From: Sphingobacterium sp. UGAL515B_05
Lineage (GTDB): Bacteria; Bacteroidota; Bacteroidia; Sphingobacteriales; Sphingobacteriaceae
Reading direction: 5' to 3'
Assembly (NCBI RefSeq): GCF_033097525.1
Contig: NZ_CP109907.1
Coordinates: 2,852,001-2,916,000 of the forward strand
Length of the DNA stretch: 64,000 nucleotides
Shown here: piece after piece, positions 53,342 through 63,145 of the stretch
Numbering within the stretch: position 1 is the first letter of the stretch
Layout of the letters: the number at the start of each line of letters is the position of its first letter
Notes under the pieces: model-generated
Databases searched by the model: none
What the model was told of the DNA's origin: nothing
Seen by the model: only the letters and a program-made list of their open reading frames with translations
Program-made: the position numbers and the translations under genes

Positions 53342-54538
53342 ATGATACAAGAGAAAGCGAGTAGACCTATTTTTTCTATTTTGTTTGCTGTGAGCATGGT
53401 GCATCTTTTGAATGATATGATTCAAGGAGTGATACCAGCAACCTATCCCCTGCTCAAAGAAGAGCATCATCTAAGCTTTTCGCAGGTTGGGATGATTACA
53501 ATGGTTTATCAGATAGCAGCTTCAATATTTCAACCTGTTGTTGGCTCATTTACGGATAAACATCCTGTACCATACTCCCAGATTATAGGGATGTCTTTTT
53601 CACTTCTCGGTATGCTTTTGTTTTCGAAAGCACACAGTTATGAATGGATCTTATTTTCTGTTTTTCTCGTTGGGATTGGTTCTTCAATCTTTCATCCTGA
53701 ATCTTCACGTGTAGCTTATATGGCGTCAGGAGGAAGAAGAAGTATGGCACAATCTATTTTTCAGATCGGAGGCAATGCAGGGACCGCAATGGCTCCAATC
53801 ATTGTCGCTTTTTTGGTTTTACCGAGAGGGCAACAGGCGATCGCCTGGATGTGCTTATTTACCATTCTCGGCCAATTTATATCTTATTATATCGGTAGTT
53901 GGTATAAAAAGAAACTTCAAAACTCTGCTAGATCAACGAAGAGAACAATCCGCGTACCTGATCTCACCAATAGCCGAATTGTCGTCACCGTTATTATACT
54001 CCTATTATTGATTGTTTCAAAATACTTCTATATAGCAAGTATTACAAATTACTTCCAGTTTTATACAATCAAGAAATTCGGGATCAATGAAGTGGAAGCG
54101 CAAGTCTATCTATTTTATTTTCTGATAGCTGTTGCGGTGGGAACGCTATTGGGCGGCGCATTCGGCGATCGATTTGGACGCAAATATGTCATCTGGTTCT
54201 CCGTCTTGGGCGTTGCGCCATTTGCATTGGCATTACCCTATGTCGGGCTTACAATGACGGGGATATTAATCGTGATTATTGGGTTGATCTTATCATCAGC
54301 TTTTCCAGCAATTATTGTTTATGCGCAAGAACTATTGCCTAAAAAATTGGGTATGGTCTCAGGCTTATTTTACGGTTTTGCATTTGGAATGGGGGGGATT
54401 GGATCCGCTGTACTTGGCTGGCAGGCCGATCATACTTCCATCGAGTTTATTTATCACTTATGTTCCTATCTGCCATTGATCGGTATTGTGGCTTATTTTC
54501 TTCCCAATCTACAAAAAACACCTTACAAAGAAATTTAG
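53342..54538 (+). CDS. MFS transporter, fosmidomycin-resistance (Fsr) type
   Basis: 398 residues with 12 predicted membrane helices. VHLLNDMIQGVIPATYPLLK in helix 1 and the FHPESSRVAYMASGG segment are typical of the Fsr branch; a second motif-A-like GDRFGRKYVIW is at about 278-288. Probably drug or metabolite efflux. No regulator nearby. Confidence 0.82.
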   Translation: MIQEKASRPIFSILFAVSMVHLLNDMIQGVIPATYPLLKEEHHLSFSQVGMITMVYQIAASIFQPVVGSFTDKHPVPYSQIIGMSFSLLGMLLFSKAHSYEWILFSVFLVGIGSSIFHPESSRVAYMASGGRRSMAQSIFQIGGNAGTAMAPIIVAFLVLPRGQQAIAWMCLFTILGQFISYYIGSWYKKKLQNSARSTKRTIRVPDLTNSRIVVTVIILLLLIVSKYFYIASITNYFQFYTIKKFGINEVEAQVYLFYFLIAVAVGTLLGGAFGDRFGRKYVIWFSVLGVAPFALALPYVGLTMTGILIVIIGLILSSAFPAIIVYAQELLPKKLGMVSGLFYGFAFGMGGIGSAVLGWQADHTSIEFIYHLCSYLPLIGIVAYFLPNLQKTPYKEI

Positions 54539-54567
54539 GTTTAACATATAGCACATGTTAAAAAAGA

Positions 54568-54602
54568 AAGAGCGGATTTCAATAAAGTATCCGCTCTTAT
54601 CT
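54568..54602. terminator. bidirectional terminator
   Basis: aagagcggat / atccgctctt with an 11-base loop, flanked by A- and T-runs, between the MFS gene and the convergent SGNH gene. Confidence 0.85.
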
Positions 54603-54606
54603 TTTA

Positions 54607-55368
54607 TTACTTGATGCAGTCCATCCAGGCTGAGGCCATCATTTGTGCCCCAGCAAGCGTGGGATGTACGCCGTCCGCTGCCCAATAGGCGCCAGGGGCG
54701 TTCTTTTGAGCATTGTCGAATACCTTTTGATAAGGAATTAAAATTGCACCAAATTCTTTGGCGATTTCACGGGCAGATTCTTGATAAGCCAAAAATTTTG
54801 GATACCATGCGTCTGTGATGTGACCAACTCCCTTTACTGCAAAGGGCTCGCCAATAATCAATTTGACATTTGGCAGCTTTTGTAGTGTCTCGTGTAATAA
54901 CTCTTGGTATTGCGATTTATACTCTTCAACCGTAGTCTGTGCTCCGCGATCGATCGTGCGCCAGAAGTCGTTTACACCAATCAGAATACTCAATACGGTT
55001 GGTTTAATCGCTAATGTATCTTCTGTCCAGCGCTTTTGAAGATCGGGTACACGGTTTCCACTGATACCTGTATTATACACCTTTAGTTTCTTTGCTGGAT
55101 ATTTATTTAAGAGCTGGCTGGCAGCCAATAAAGCATAACCATGACCCAGCGCACCAGTGTCATTGGCATTTCTGTTATTTCTATCCCGGCCCACATCTGT
55201 AATGGAGTCGCCCTGAAATAAAATGATGTCATCATTATTTAAACTGATTTTTGAGGGACTGGATTTTGAATCGTGCGCGAAGACATCGTTTCCCAGTAAA
55301 TTGGCGCCAGTCAATAGACCGGTGCCAATAATGCTTTTTTTGATAAATGATCTGCGGTTTGTGTTCAT
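54607..55368 (-). CDS. SGNH/GDSL hydrolase with Tat-type signal
   Basis: 253 residues from ATG 55368, chosen because it opens with a twin-arginine signal (NRRSFIKKS, 4-12, then a hydrophobic stretch to about 28); a start at 55410 would bury it. Block I FQGDSITDVGRD with catalytic Ser55, Asn in GVNDFW, and the DGVHPT Asp/His block near 236-241. An exported esterase or carbohydrate acetylesterase. Confidence 0.83.
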   Translation of the reverse strand: MNTNRRSFIKKSIIGTGLLTGANLLGNDVFAHDSKSSPSKISLNNDDIILFQGDSITDVGRDRNNRNANDTGALGHGYALLAASQLLNKYPAKKLKVYNTGISGNRVPDLQKRWTEDTLAIKPTVLSILIGVNDFWRTIDRGAQTTVEEYKSQYQELLHETLQKLPNVKLIIGEPFAVKGVGHITDAWYPKFLAYQESAREIAKEFGAILIPYQKVFDNAQKNAPGAYWAADGVHPTLAGAQMMASAWMDCIK

Positions 55369-55402
55369 TATTAGGTTTTTGTTCTGATTAAAGTTACATA
55401 CT

Positions 55403-56590
55403 TTAAGCATACTTTTCCAAACCTTTTATAATGATGTTACACGCTTTTTCGATTTCAAAGTCTGTAATTGTCAATGGCGGGGCGACACGCAATGCTGTTT
55501 CACAATGCAGATACCAATCGATCATTATCCCGTTTTCAGCACAGTATTTACTCACATTATAGACTTGATCAAAAGAATTTAGTTGCAGACACATCATAAG
55601 ACCCAATCCACGAATTTCTTTGATGGAAGGGTGTTTGAGTTTTTCTTTAAATAAAAGCGATTTTCTTTCAACCTGTTCGACTAATTTTTCTTCTTTGATA
55701 ACGCTTAGTGAAGCACGTGCTGCGGCACAGCTTACAGGATGTCCCCCAAAAGTGGTGATATGTCCAAGCATGGGATTGTCCTTAATAACGTCCATCACTT
55801 CTTTGGCTGCAACAAATGCACCTAAAGGCATGCCACCACCGATACCTTTGGCGAGCAACAGGATATCTGGGACAATTGCAAAATGTTCAAAAGCGAAAAG
55901 ACGGCCAGTACGACCAAAACCAGTTTGAATCTCGTCAAAAATGAGTAATGTACCTGTTTCATCGCAGCGTTTTCTGATAGCTTGCATGTAAGCGATATCT
56001 GGGACGCGAACACCAGCTTCTCCCTGAATCGCTTCGAGGATGACAGCTGCAGTTTGTTCCGTAATCCTTGTTAGATCTTCCATATCATTGAACCCGATAA
56101 AATCTATCTCGGGAAGGAGGGGGGCATAGGCTTTGCGATACTCATCGTTTCCGATCAGACTGAGTGCACCTTGCGTGCTGCCGTGGTACGCTTTTTTTGC
56201 CGCGATAATCTGCCTGCGACCAGTATATTTCTTTGCTATTTTCATAGCGCCCTCTACCGCTTCCGTTCCACTGTTGGTGAGGTAGACTGATTGAAAATTA
56301 GCGGGAAGTTCTGCTAGTAATTCTGTAGCAAATTGCACCTGTGGCGCCTGCACAAATTCACCATAAACGGTGACGTGTAAGTACTGCTCCAATTGTGATT
56401 TTATAGCCTCTAAAACCTTCGGATGCCGATGGCCTATATTGCTGACATTGAAGCCGGAGACCAAATCCATGTATTCTTCCCCATTGGGGCCATAAAGGTA
56501 GACACCTTCAGCCTTAACTACTTCAACCAATCTAGGTGAGCTAGATGTTTGAGCAGTATTCATTAAAAATAATTCTCTGTTGCTTAACAT
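55403..56590 (-). CDS. class III PLP aminotransferase
   Basis: 395 residues from ATG 56590; codons further upstream run through the terminator of the neighbour and are rejected. Class III motifs: LTNSGTEAVEGAMKIAKKYTG, FDEIQTGFGRTG (PLP Asp) and LLAKGIGGGMPLG (PLP Lys). Related to acetylornithine, ornithine and similar aminotransferases; the substrate cannot be fixed. The neighbours do not define a pathway. Confidence 0.8.
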   Translation of the reverse strand: MLSNRELFLMNTAQTSSSPRLVEVVKAEGVYLYGPNGEEYMDLVSGFNVSNIGHRHPKVLEAIKSQLEQYLHVTVYGEFVQAPQVQFATELLAELPANFQSVYLTNSGTEAVEGAMKIAKKYTGRRQIIAAKKAYHGSTQGALSLIGNDEYRKAYAPLLPEIDFIGFNDMEDLTRITEQTAAVILEAIQGEAGVRVPDIAYMQAIRKRCDETGTLLIFDEIQTGFGRTGRLFAFEHFAIVPDILLLAKGIGGGMPLGAFVAAKEVMDVIKDNPMLGHITTFGGHPVSCAAARASLSVIKEEKLVEQVERKSLLFKEKLKHPSIKEIRGLGLMMCLQLNSFDQVYNVSKYCAENGIMIDWYLHCETALRVAPPLTITDFEIEKACNIIIKGLEKYA

Positions 56591-56606
56591 GATTTTACAA
56601 ATGTCC

Positions 56607-56647
56607 GAAAATAAAAAAGAAGTCTTTAAGACTTCTTTTTTATTTTC
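56607..56647 (-). terminator. terminator of the sigma-factor operon
   Basis: Perfect 19-bp stem (56607-56625 with 56629-56647) around agaagtct-tta-agacttct, downstream of the small exported gene. Confidence 0.92.
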
Positions 56648-56651
56648 AAGA

Positions 56652-57071
56652 TTATTTTCTTCTATTCTGTAGGGATTTGTATAGATGCTCCCTGAATTCC
56701 TGTTCCACTTCAAAAAATTGCGATGCCCGCGCATTGCCAATAACTTTGGCAAATTTGGCCCGGTATTCTTTTTTGATCTCCACTTCTTTAGCATCATACT
56801 GTAAGATATCTCTGGAACCACCTCTAAAACTATTTTTGGGAGCACCATTCAATTTTTCTTTCCTGATATCCCAAAGTGTTTGGCTATACTCGTTATAGAG
56901 CGGAAAGAATTGCTGAGCCTCTCTTGGCGTTAAATCTAGTTCTTTAGTAATGTAAGCTATTTTTTCATTTTCTATAGCTTGAAATCGATTTTTGTCTTGT
57001 GCAAAGCCCAAGGCAATAGAAAATATACTAAAGAACAATGTTATCCATATGTATTTTTTATTGAACATCAT
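56652..57071 (-). CDS. small exported protein, possibly Spy/CpxP-like
   Basis: 139 residues; ATG 57071 or 57068. Signal peptide 1-24 (ending LGFAQ), then a helical, charged body with LTPREAQQFFPLYNEYSQTLW (about 47-67) and regular Lys/Glu heptads, resembling periplasmic helical LTxxQ-type chaperone-like proteins in texture. Its start overlaps the stop of the membrane partner gene (TAATG), so it is coupled to it; a role in envelope stress is inferred. Confidence 0.65.
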   Translation of the reverse strand: MMFNKKYIWITLFFSIFSIALGFAQDKNRFQAIENEKIAYITKELDLTPREAQQFFPLYNEYSQTLWDIRKEKLNGAPKNSFRGGSRDILQYDAKEVEIKKEYRAKFAKVIGNARASQFFEVEQEFREHLYKSLQNRRK

Positions 57072-58027
57072 TATAAGGTATAATTTAGATAATCTTCTAT
57101 TTCTTGTTTAGATACATTACTCCCAAATCCCTTGGTAGGGAGATTCGCTTCATCGGTATACTGGGACATATAAATCATATCATCACCAGAAGCTGAAGCC
57201 GCAAGGTAATTAATAATTTCCTGCTTAGGAATTTCTGACAAATGTTGGCTCAACTGTTCTTCTGCAACTGTTTCTACGGGAGCTGCGTTTTGTTGTTGAT
57301 ACTGATACCCCCAATATCCTCCTATGCTCAACATGGCAGCAAAAGATGCTGCAACAGCATAACGTGCATACCATATTTTCGGTCTTCCTATTTGATGGAT
57401 AGGTGTATGATCTTTTTCAGGTTCCTGCACAGCATTAATAATACTGTTGGAAAGAGTTTCAAAATAATGTGGTGGTACAACAAAGCCCTCAGTCACAACC
57501 GTTTCTTTGAGTTTCTCTTCAGCAATACGAGCAAAAATAGTCGTTTCAATTGTTTCTTCGTAACCAACAGGAACAGAGAAACCATCTGTAGGAACTGTTT
57601 TCTTCAATTCCTGCTCAGCTAAACGGGCGAAGATGGAATCTTCAAGAGTTTGATTATAAGCAGAAGGCATTGTAAAGCCATCAGATGCAATCGTTTCTTT
57701 TAATTTGTCTTCTAAAATTCGGTTGAGGATAGTTGAAGATAGTTCGGAAGCATAATTTTCAGGAGTTTCAAAGCCGTCAGTAGCAATTTGATTTTTTAAA
57801 TTATCTTCTGCTACTTTACACATAATGGCCTCAGATAGGCTATCAAAATATCCTTCTGGAACCTCAAAGATGGATTCTTCCTTGCATTCAATCAATTTGA
57901 CTTGCGTAATTATTTTTGATTCTAAATCACTGAAATAATTTTCAGGTAAGCCAAATGGATTTTCACGCAACGATGCTGGAAGATTTGTAGGCTCCAGCCC
58001 ATCATGATATGTGCCATTTTCCTTCAT
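57071..58027 (-). CDS. membrane protein with six FxxPxxY repeats, sigma-factor partner
   Basis: 318 residues. Six copies of a motif F-x-x-P-x-x-Y followed by a helical segment begin at Phe25, Phe54, Phe86, Phe118, Phe150 and Phe182; the last four intervals are exactly 32 residues. One membrane helix at about 222-241. The C-terminal domain contains two related EI-x-x-YL segments (near 268 and 312). It follows the ECF sigma gene by 33 bases, which suggests an anti-sigma factor or regulator, though the classical anti-sigma fold is not evident. Confidence 0.7.
   Translation of the reverse strand: MKENGTYHDGLEPTNLPASLRENPFGLPENYFSDLESKIITQVKLIECKEESIFEVPEGYFDSLSEAIMCKVAEDNLKNQIATDGFETPENYASELSSTILNRILEDKLKETIASDGFTMPSAYNQTLEDSIFARLAEQELKKTVPTDGFSVPVGYEETIETTIFARIAEEKLKETVVTEGFVVPPHYFETLSNSIINAVQEPEKDHTPIHQIGRPKIWYARYAVAASFAAMLSIGGYWGYQYQQQNAAPVETVAEEQLSQHLSEIPKQEIINYLAASASGDDMIYMSQYTDEANLPTKGFGSNVSKQEIEDYLNYTL
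57428..57780 (-). repeat. 96-base tandem repeats within the coding region
   Basis: DNA encoding residues about 84-200 of the partner protein repeats with a 96-base period, diverged at the nucleotide level but conserved in frame. Confidence 0.65.
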
Positions 58028-58060
58028 AGTATCTGTTAGAACCTAATTTCGCTAAAAGGT

Positions 58061-58606
58061 TTAATCGTTGTTGTTAAAAAATGCCTCTATTTTTTTGACG
58101 GCCAAATGATAAGAGGCTTTAAGCGCTCCAACACTTGTTCCGAGGACTTCTGAAATCTCCTCATATTTCATGTCTTCAAAATATTTCATATTGAAGACCA
58201 ATTTTTGCTTCTCTGGCAAGGTCAACAAAGCCTGTTGTAATTTCATTTGAGCTCTATCACCATTGAAATAATTGCCATCAGCAAGCGTTTCTGCCAGATA
58301 AGCAGTCGTGTCGTCATCCAACGACACGTTCTGCTTTTGCTTTTTCTTATTTAAGAAGGTAATACATTCATTTGTTGCAATACGATAAAGCCACGTATAT
58401 AACTGTGAGTCTTCGCGGAAGTTCCCAAGGTTCTTCCATACTTTCACAAAGATATCTTGTACAACATCGTCCGCATCGTCATGATCGATGACCATTCTTC
58501 GCACATGCCAATAAATCTTCTGTTGATATTTCTTCAACAATAAACGGAAAGCTTCTTCTCGCGTACTCTCTTCGGCGAATTTTGCTATAATTAAAGCGTC
58601 ATCCAT
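58061..58606 (-). CDS. ECF sigma factor (sigma-70 family)
   Basis: 181 residues. Region 2 HDDADDVVQDIFVKVWKNL with LYTWLYRIATNECITFL; region 4 LPEKQKLVFNMKYFEDMKYE then EISEVLGTSVGALKASYHLA (about 125-170). No region 3, no extensions. Directs RNA polymerase to its own promoter set. Same strand as the transketolase genes with a 21-base gap. Confidence 0.92.
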   Translation of the reverse strand: MDDALIIAKFAEESTREEAFRLLLKKYQQKIYWHVRRMVIDHDDADDVVQDIFVKVWKNLGNFREDSQLYTWLYRIATNECITFLNKKKQKQNVSLDDDTTAYLAETLADGNYFNGDRAQMKLQQALLTLPEKQKLVFNMKYFEDMKYEEISEVLGTSVGALKASYHLAVKKIEAFFNNND

Positions 58607-58627
58607 ATATTGACTTGCGTAGTTTTG

Positions 58628-59581
58628 TTATTTTCTTTTGATTACTTTTTGAACCGCTGCAACAATAGCCGCTGCATTCAGACCGTATTTTTCCATCAAT
58701 TGAGCAGGAGTACCTGATTCTCCAAAACTATCATTTACAGCAACGTATTCTTGTGGAGTAGGCAACTCTCTTGTTAATACCTGAGCAACGCTATCACCTA
58801 AACCGCCAAGACGATTATGCTCTTCCGCCGTTACGACACATTTGGTTTTAGCAACAGATTTTAAAATAGCTTCTTCATCCAAAGGTTTGATTGTATGGAT
58901 ATTGATAATCTCAGCGTTGATGCCCAACTCAGCTAATTTCTCACCAGCTTGGATAGCTTCCCATACCAGATGACCTGTAGCAATGATTGTAACATCCGTT
59001 CCTTCATTTAATAATACCGCCTTACCAATCACAAATTCCTGATCAGCAGGAGTGAAGTTAGGAACTACAGGACGGCCAAAACGCAAATAAACTGGTCCAT
59101 GATATTTGGCTGCTGCAATTGTAGCCGCTTTTGTTTGATTGAAATCACAAGGATTGATCACTGTCATTCCTGGTAACATTTTCATCAAACCGATATCTTC
59201 TAAGATTTGGTGAGTTGCACCATCTTCACCTAAGGTTAGACCAGCATGCGATGCGGCAATCTTTACATTTTTGTCCGAGTAAGCAATCGATTGGCGAATC
59301 TGATCATAAACACGGCCTGTCGAAAAATTTGCAAATGTACCTGTGAATGGGATTTTACCACCGATCGTAAGTCCGGCAGCAATACCCATCATGTTTGCTT
59401 CCGCAATACCGATTTGGAAAAAGCGCTCAGGAAATTCTTTGATAAAATCGTTCATTTTTAACGAACCGATTAAATCAGCACATAATGCAACTACATTCTC
59501 ATCTTGCTTTCCTGCTTCTAGTAAGCCCGCACCAAATCCTGAACGTGTATCTTTTGACTCTGTATAAGTATATTTTTTCAT
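58628..59581 (-). CDS. transketolase, C-terminal subunit
   Basis: 317 residues. Pyrimidine-binding domain (RSGFGAGLLEAGKQDENVV; ADLIGS; RFFQIGIAEANMMGIAAGL) and a C-terminal domain with VVTAEEHNRLGGLGDSVA. Forms a functional transketolase with the N-terminal subunit encoded directly upstream (1-base gap). Pentose-phosphate pathway. Confidence 0.9.
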   Translation of the reverse strand: MKKYTYTESKDTRSGFGAGLLEAGKQDENVVALCADLIGSLKMNDFIKEFPERFFQIGIAEANMMGIAAGLTIGGKIPFTGTFANFSTGRVYDQIRQSIAYSDKNVKIAASHAGLTLGEDGATHQILEDIGLMKMLPGMTVINPCDFNQTKAATIAAAKYHGPVYLRFGRPVVPNFTPADQEFVIGKAVLLNEGTDVTIIATGHLVWEAIQAGEKLAELGINAEIINIHTIKPLDEEAILKSVAKTKCVVTAEEHNRLGGLGDSVAQVLTRELPTPQEYVAVNDSFGESGTPAQLMEKYGLNAAAIVAAVQKVIKRK

Positions 59582-59582
59582 G

Positions 59583-60431
59583 CTAGTAATCTCCTAAAGT
59601 TTCTGTAAGCTGATTCAACGCCGACGCCAATTGTTCGTCATTTGGAGCAACACCATGCCATTTATGAGAACCCATCATAAAATCAACACCGCTACCCATT
59701 TCAGTATGCATCAGAATAATGACTGGTTTACCTTTTCCTGTACGTGATTTAGCTTCTGCTAAACCTGCAACAACAGCATTCATGTCATTGCCTTTAGCAA
59801 TTTCCATCACATCCCAGCCAAATGCTTCCCATTTTGCACGAAGATCACCAAGAGATAATACTTGATCTGTAGATCCGTCAATTTGTGCTTTGTTATAGTC
59901 AACAGTAGCGATCAAATTGTCGATTTTGTTGTGTGGTGCGTACATTGCAGCTTCCCAAACTTGGCCCTCCTGCAATTCGCCATCACCCATTAATACATAA
60001 ACTAGATTATTGTCTTTATTCAATTTTTTTGCCTGTGCGGCACCAATTGCAACAGATAATCCTTGGCCCAAAGATCCCGAAGCAATACGAATGCCCGGAA
60101 GGCCCTCGTGTGTTGTTGGGTGACCTTGAAGTCTGGAATTGATTTTTCTGAACGTTGCTAATTCGCTCACTTCAAAATATCCCGCATGCGCCAATGTACT
60201 GTAAAATACAGGAGAGATATGTCCATTTGACAGGAAGAATAAATCTTCTCCTTTTCCATCCATGTCAAAGGAAGGATTGCGTTTCATTGCATTGAAATAA
60301 AGCGCCACAAAGTAATCTGTACAACCTAACGAACCACCTGGGTGTCCTGATTGACAAGCGTGTACCATACGTACGATATCACGTCTTACCTGTGATGCAA
60401 TTTGTTCTAGTTTGTTAATATCTGCACTCAT
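59583..60431 (-). CDS. transketolase, N-terminal subunit
   Basis: 282 residues from ATG 60431; a GTG at 60449 would add six residues. Thiamine pyrophosphate domain with CQSGHPGGSLGCTDYFVAL, SNGHISPVFYSTLAHAGYF, and the TPP/Mg motif GDGELQEGQVWEAAMYAPH (about 150-168) followed by LIATVDYNKAQIDG. Partner of the C-terminal subunit. First gene of the operon that continues into the sigma factor. Confidence 0.92.
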   Translation of the reverse strand: MSADINKLEQIASQVRRDIVRMVHACQSGHPGGSLGCTDYFVALYFNAMKRNPSFDMDGKGEDLFFLSNGHISPVFYSTLAHAGYFEVSELATFRKINSRLQGHPTTHEGLPGIRIASGSLGQGLSVAIGAAQAKKLNKDNNLVYVLMGDGELQEGQVWEAAMYAPHNKIDNLIATVDYNKAQIDGSTDQVLSLGDLRAKWEAFGWDVMEIAKGNDMNAVVAGLAEAKSRTGKGKPVIILMHTEMGSGVDFMMGSHKWHGVAPNDEQLASALNQLTETLGDY

Positions 60432-60601
60432 TTTTTTTGTTGGTTTCACAATTGGTCGTAAAGTTAACTATTTTTAAGCTAGATGCTTGTTAAAAAATGA
60501 ATTTATATTGACTTATCCCAGATTGAAGATATGTTTGATCTGCGGATTTTTATTTTTTTTGTACCTTGCTTCACTTTATAAAACCAACAATTTTCAGCAT
60601 A

Positions 60602-63019
60602 ATGCCTAATCAACTCAAAAGCAGCCTTATTATTTCAGCGCTCTCAGCCCTTTATTTGCATTGTTCTGCCCAGCACATCAACATTTACCATAAGGGTTGG
60701 ATCGATTTTAAAAAAAATGGGAAAAAGGATATTTATGAAGACCCCAAACAGAAAATAGCCAGTCGCGTGGAGGATCTGTTGGCTCAAATGACTGTTCAAG
60801 AAAAGGCCAATCAGACGGTTACACTCTACGGTTATGGGCGGGTTTTGAAAGATGAGCAGCCCACTGCCGCTTGGGACAAAGAGATTTGGAAACACGGCTT
60901 GGCCAATATCGACGAAATGTTGAATAGCCTGGCTTATAATAAGTCGGCAAAAAGTTCATTTTCGTATCCCTTCAGCCGCCATGCGCAAGCCTTAAATAAT
61001 GTTCAAAAATGGTTTGTGGAAAACACACGACTTGGTATTCCCGTTGATTTTACCAATGAGGGGATTCATGGACTCAATCATGATCGCGCTACCTCCCTGC
61101 CGGCGCCAATCAATATTGGAAGTACATGGAATACTTCACTGGTACGTAAAGCTGGCGATATAATTGGTAGGGAAGCCAAATATCTGGGCTATACCAATGT
61201 CTATACGCCTATTCTTGATGTTTCTAGAGATCCGCGCTGGGGAAGAGTGGTTGAAACCTATGGGGAAGATCCGTTTCATATCGCCGAAATGGGGAAACAA
61301 GTTGTTTTAGGAATTCAACAAAATGGCGTCGCATCCACATTGAAACATTATGCGGTCTATTCTGTGCCCAAAGGGGGAAGAGATGGCAATGCACGTACGG
61401 ATCCTCATGTTGGCTTTCGTGAGATGCATTCGCTTCACCTCTATCCATTTAAAAGGGTCATAAAGGAAGCAAAACCTTTGGGAGTCATGAGTAGTTATAA
61501 TGATTATGATGGCGTGCCTGTATCAGCCAGTAGCTATTTTTTACAGGACTTACTCCGAAAAGATTATGGTTTTGAAGGATATGTGGTGTCCGACAGTGAG
61601 GCGCTAGAGTTTATTTACAACAAACACCATGTTGCTGCAAACTATAAAGATGCTATTAAACAGGCATTAGAGGCGGGTTTGAATGTGCGGACAAATTTTG
61701 ATCCACCGAGCACATATCTAACGCCACTAATGGAACTAATAGAAGAAGGAGGGCTGGATATCAAAATATTGGATCAGCGGGTTCGCGAAGTCCTGACCGT
61801 GAAATTTAAACTGGGTTTATTTGATCATCCATTGAGAGAAGATACAGCGATAGCCGATAAAAAGGTGCATACCCCCGCAGATGAAGAAGTATCACTTCAA
61901 ATAAATAGGGAGTCAATTGTACTTTTGAAAAATGAACAGAATCTTCTTCCAATAGACGTGAATAAATACAAACGAATTTTGGTTACGGGACCAATGGCAG
62001 AGGCAACAAATTATACGACAAGTCGCTATGGACCTTCCAATAATCCGATCACAACCATCAAAGATGGGATCATAAACTATGCAAAAACAAAGGCACTTCG
62101 GGTTGATTATGCCAAAGGGGTAGATGTCGTGGATAAAAACTGGCCTGAGAGTGAGATTATTCCAACAGACTTGTCAAGCGAGGAGCTGGAAAAGATGGCC
62201 GACGGTGTTCGTCTCGGTAAAGAATCTGACCTAATCATAGCCGTAATGGGCGAGTCGGAACGGGAAGTCGGTGAAAGTCGGTCGCGGTCAGATCTAAATT
62301 TGCCCGGCAAGCAACGCGACTATTTAATGAAATTGAAGGAAACAGGTAAACCTATTGTGCTGGTACTTGTCAATGGCCGTCCGCTTACTGTCAATTGGGA
62401 AAATAAGTATCTACCTGCAATCGTAGAGAGTTGGTTTCTTAGCAATCAGTCGGGAAATGTTCTTGCCGAAATGCTGTTTGGAGCATATAGTCCTAGTGGA
62501 AAATTGCCTATTTCATTTCCAAAGTCCGTCGGACAGGTTGAAATGAATTTTCCGACCAAGCCCGCTGCACAGGCGGGGCAGCCTGGGGTCGGGCCCAATG
62601 GCTGGGGAAACAGCCGGGTTGTTGGCTTTTTATACCCTTTTGGATATGGATTAAGCTACACCGATTTTAGTTTTTCAAATTTACAACTCACCAAGAAACA
62701 GATCAGACCAACAGATTCTCTAACAGTTACGGTTGATGTTGAGAACATAGGAAAGAGGAAAGGTGCCGAAGTCGTTCAGCTTTATATCAAAGATTTGCTG
62801 TCTTCGGTAACGACTTATGAGATGGATTTGCGTGGATTCGAAAAAGTTGAACTTAATCCAGGGGAGAAGAAGACCTTACAGTTTATGGTCTTACCTGCCC
62901 ATCTTGAACTTTTGGATCGCAATAATAACTGGACAGTTGAACCCGGCAAATTTGAACTATTTATCGGTAATTCTTCTGTTAATCTCCCGCTTAAAGATTC
63001 ATTTGAAGTAGTCAATTAG
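60602..63019 (+). CDS. GH3 family beta-glycosidase
   Basis: 805 residues from ATG 60602. Signal peptide 1-21 or so (ending CSAQ). GH3 N-terminal barrel: PVDFTNEGIHGLNHDRAT, nucleophile Asp331 in GYVVSDSEALEF; C-terminal domain with ESEREVGESRSRSDLNLPG and a terminal fibronectin-like domain (KGAEVVQLYIKDLLSS). Likely periplasmic beta-glucosidase or xylosidase. Without a SusCD neighbour it is not in an evident polysaccharide-utilisation locus. Confidence 0.92.
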   Translation: MPNQLKSSLIISALSALYLHCSAQHINIYHKGWIDFKKNGKKDIYEDPKQKIASRVEDLLAQMTVQEKANQTVTLYGYGRVLKDEQPTAAWDKEIWKHGLANIDEMLNSLAYNKSAKSSFSYPFSRHAQALNNVQKWFVENTRLGIPVDFTNEGIHGLNHDRATSLPAPINIGSTWNTSLVRKAGDIIGREAKYLGYTNVYTPILDVSRDPRWGRVVETYGEDPFHIAEMGKQVVLGIQQNGVASTLKHYAVYSVPKGGRDGNARTDPHVGFREMHSLHLYPFKRVIKEAKPLGVMSSYNDYDGVPVSASSYFLQDLLRKDYGFEGYVVSDSEALEFIYNKHHVAANYKDAIKQALEAGLNVRTNFDPPSTYLTPLMELIEEGGLDIKILDQRVREVLTVKFKLGLFDHPLREDTAIADKKVHTPADEEVSLQINRESIVLLKNEQNLLPIDVNKYKRILVTGPMAEATNYTTSRYGPSNNPITTIKDGIINYAKTKALRVDYAKGVDVVDKNWPESEIIPTDLSSEELEKMADGVRLGKESDLIIAVMGESEREVGESRSRSDLNLPGKQRDYLMKLKETGKPIVLVLVNGRPLTVNWENKYLPAIVESWFLSNQSGNVLAEMLFGAYSPSGKLPISFPKSVGQVEMNFPTKPAAQAGQPGVGPNGWGNSRVVGFLYPFGYGLSYTDFSFSNLQLTKKQIRPTDSLTVTVDVENIGKRKGAEVVQLYIKDLLSSVTTYEMDLRGFEKVELNPGEKKTLQFMVLPAHLELLDRNNNWTVEPGKFELFIGNSSVNLPLKDSFEVVN

Positions 63020-63080
63020 GTTAAAAAATTGCTGTACCAAGCAGATATCGTATAGCGATTATTTCTTCTTAAGAATAGTG

Positions 63081-63128
63081 AATAAAAAAAGGATTCAGCA
63101 AAATTAATTACTGAATCCTTTTTTTATT
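63081..63128. terminator. bidirectional terminator
   Basis: 18-bp stem with arms around aaaaaaaggattcag / ctgaatccttttttt between convergent GH3 and nifU-like genes. Confidence 0.93.
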
Positions 63129-63145
63129 GTATCGAATAGCTATGA

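Noticed and set aside
57428..57780. Tandem repeats considered as CRISPR or satellite
   Set aside because: Period is 96 bases, in frame, with diverged codons and conserved protein motif; no spacers.
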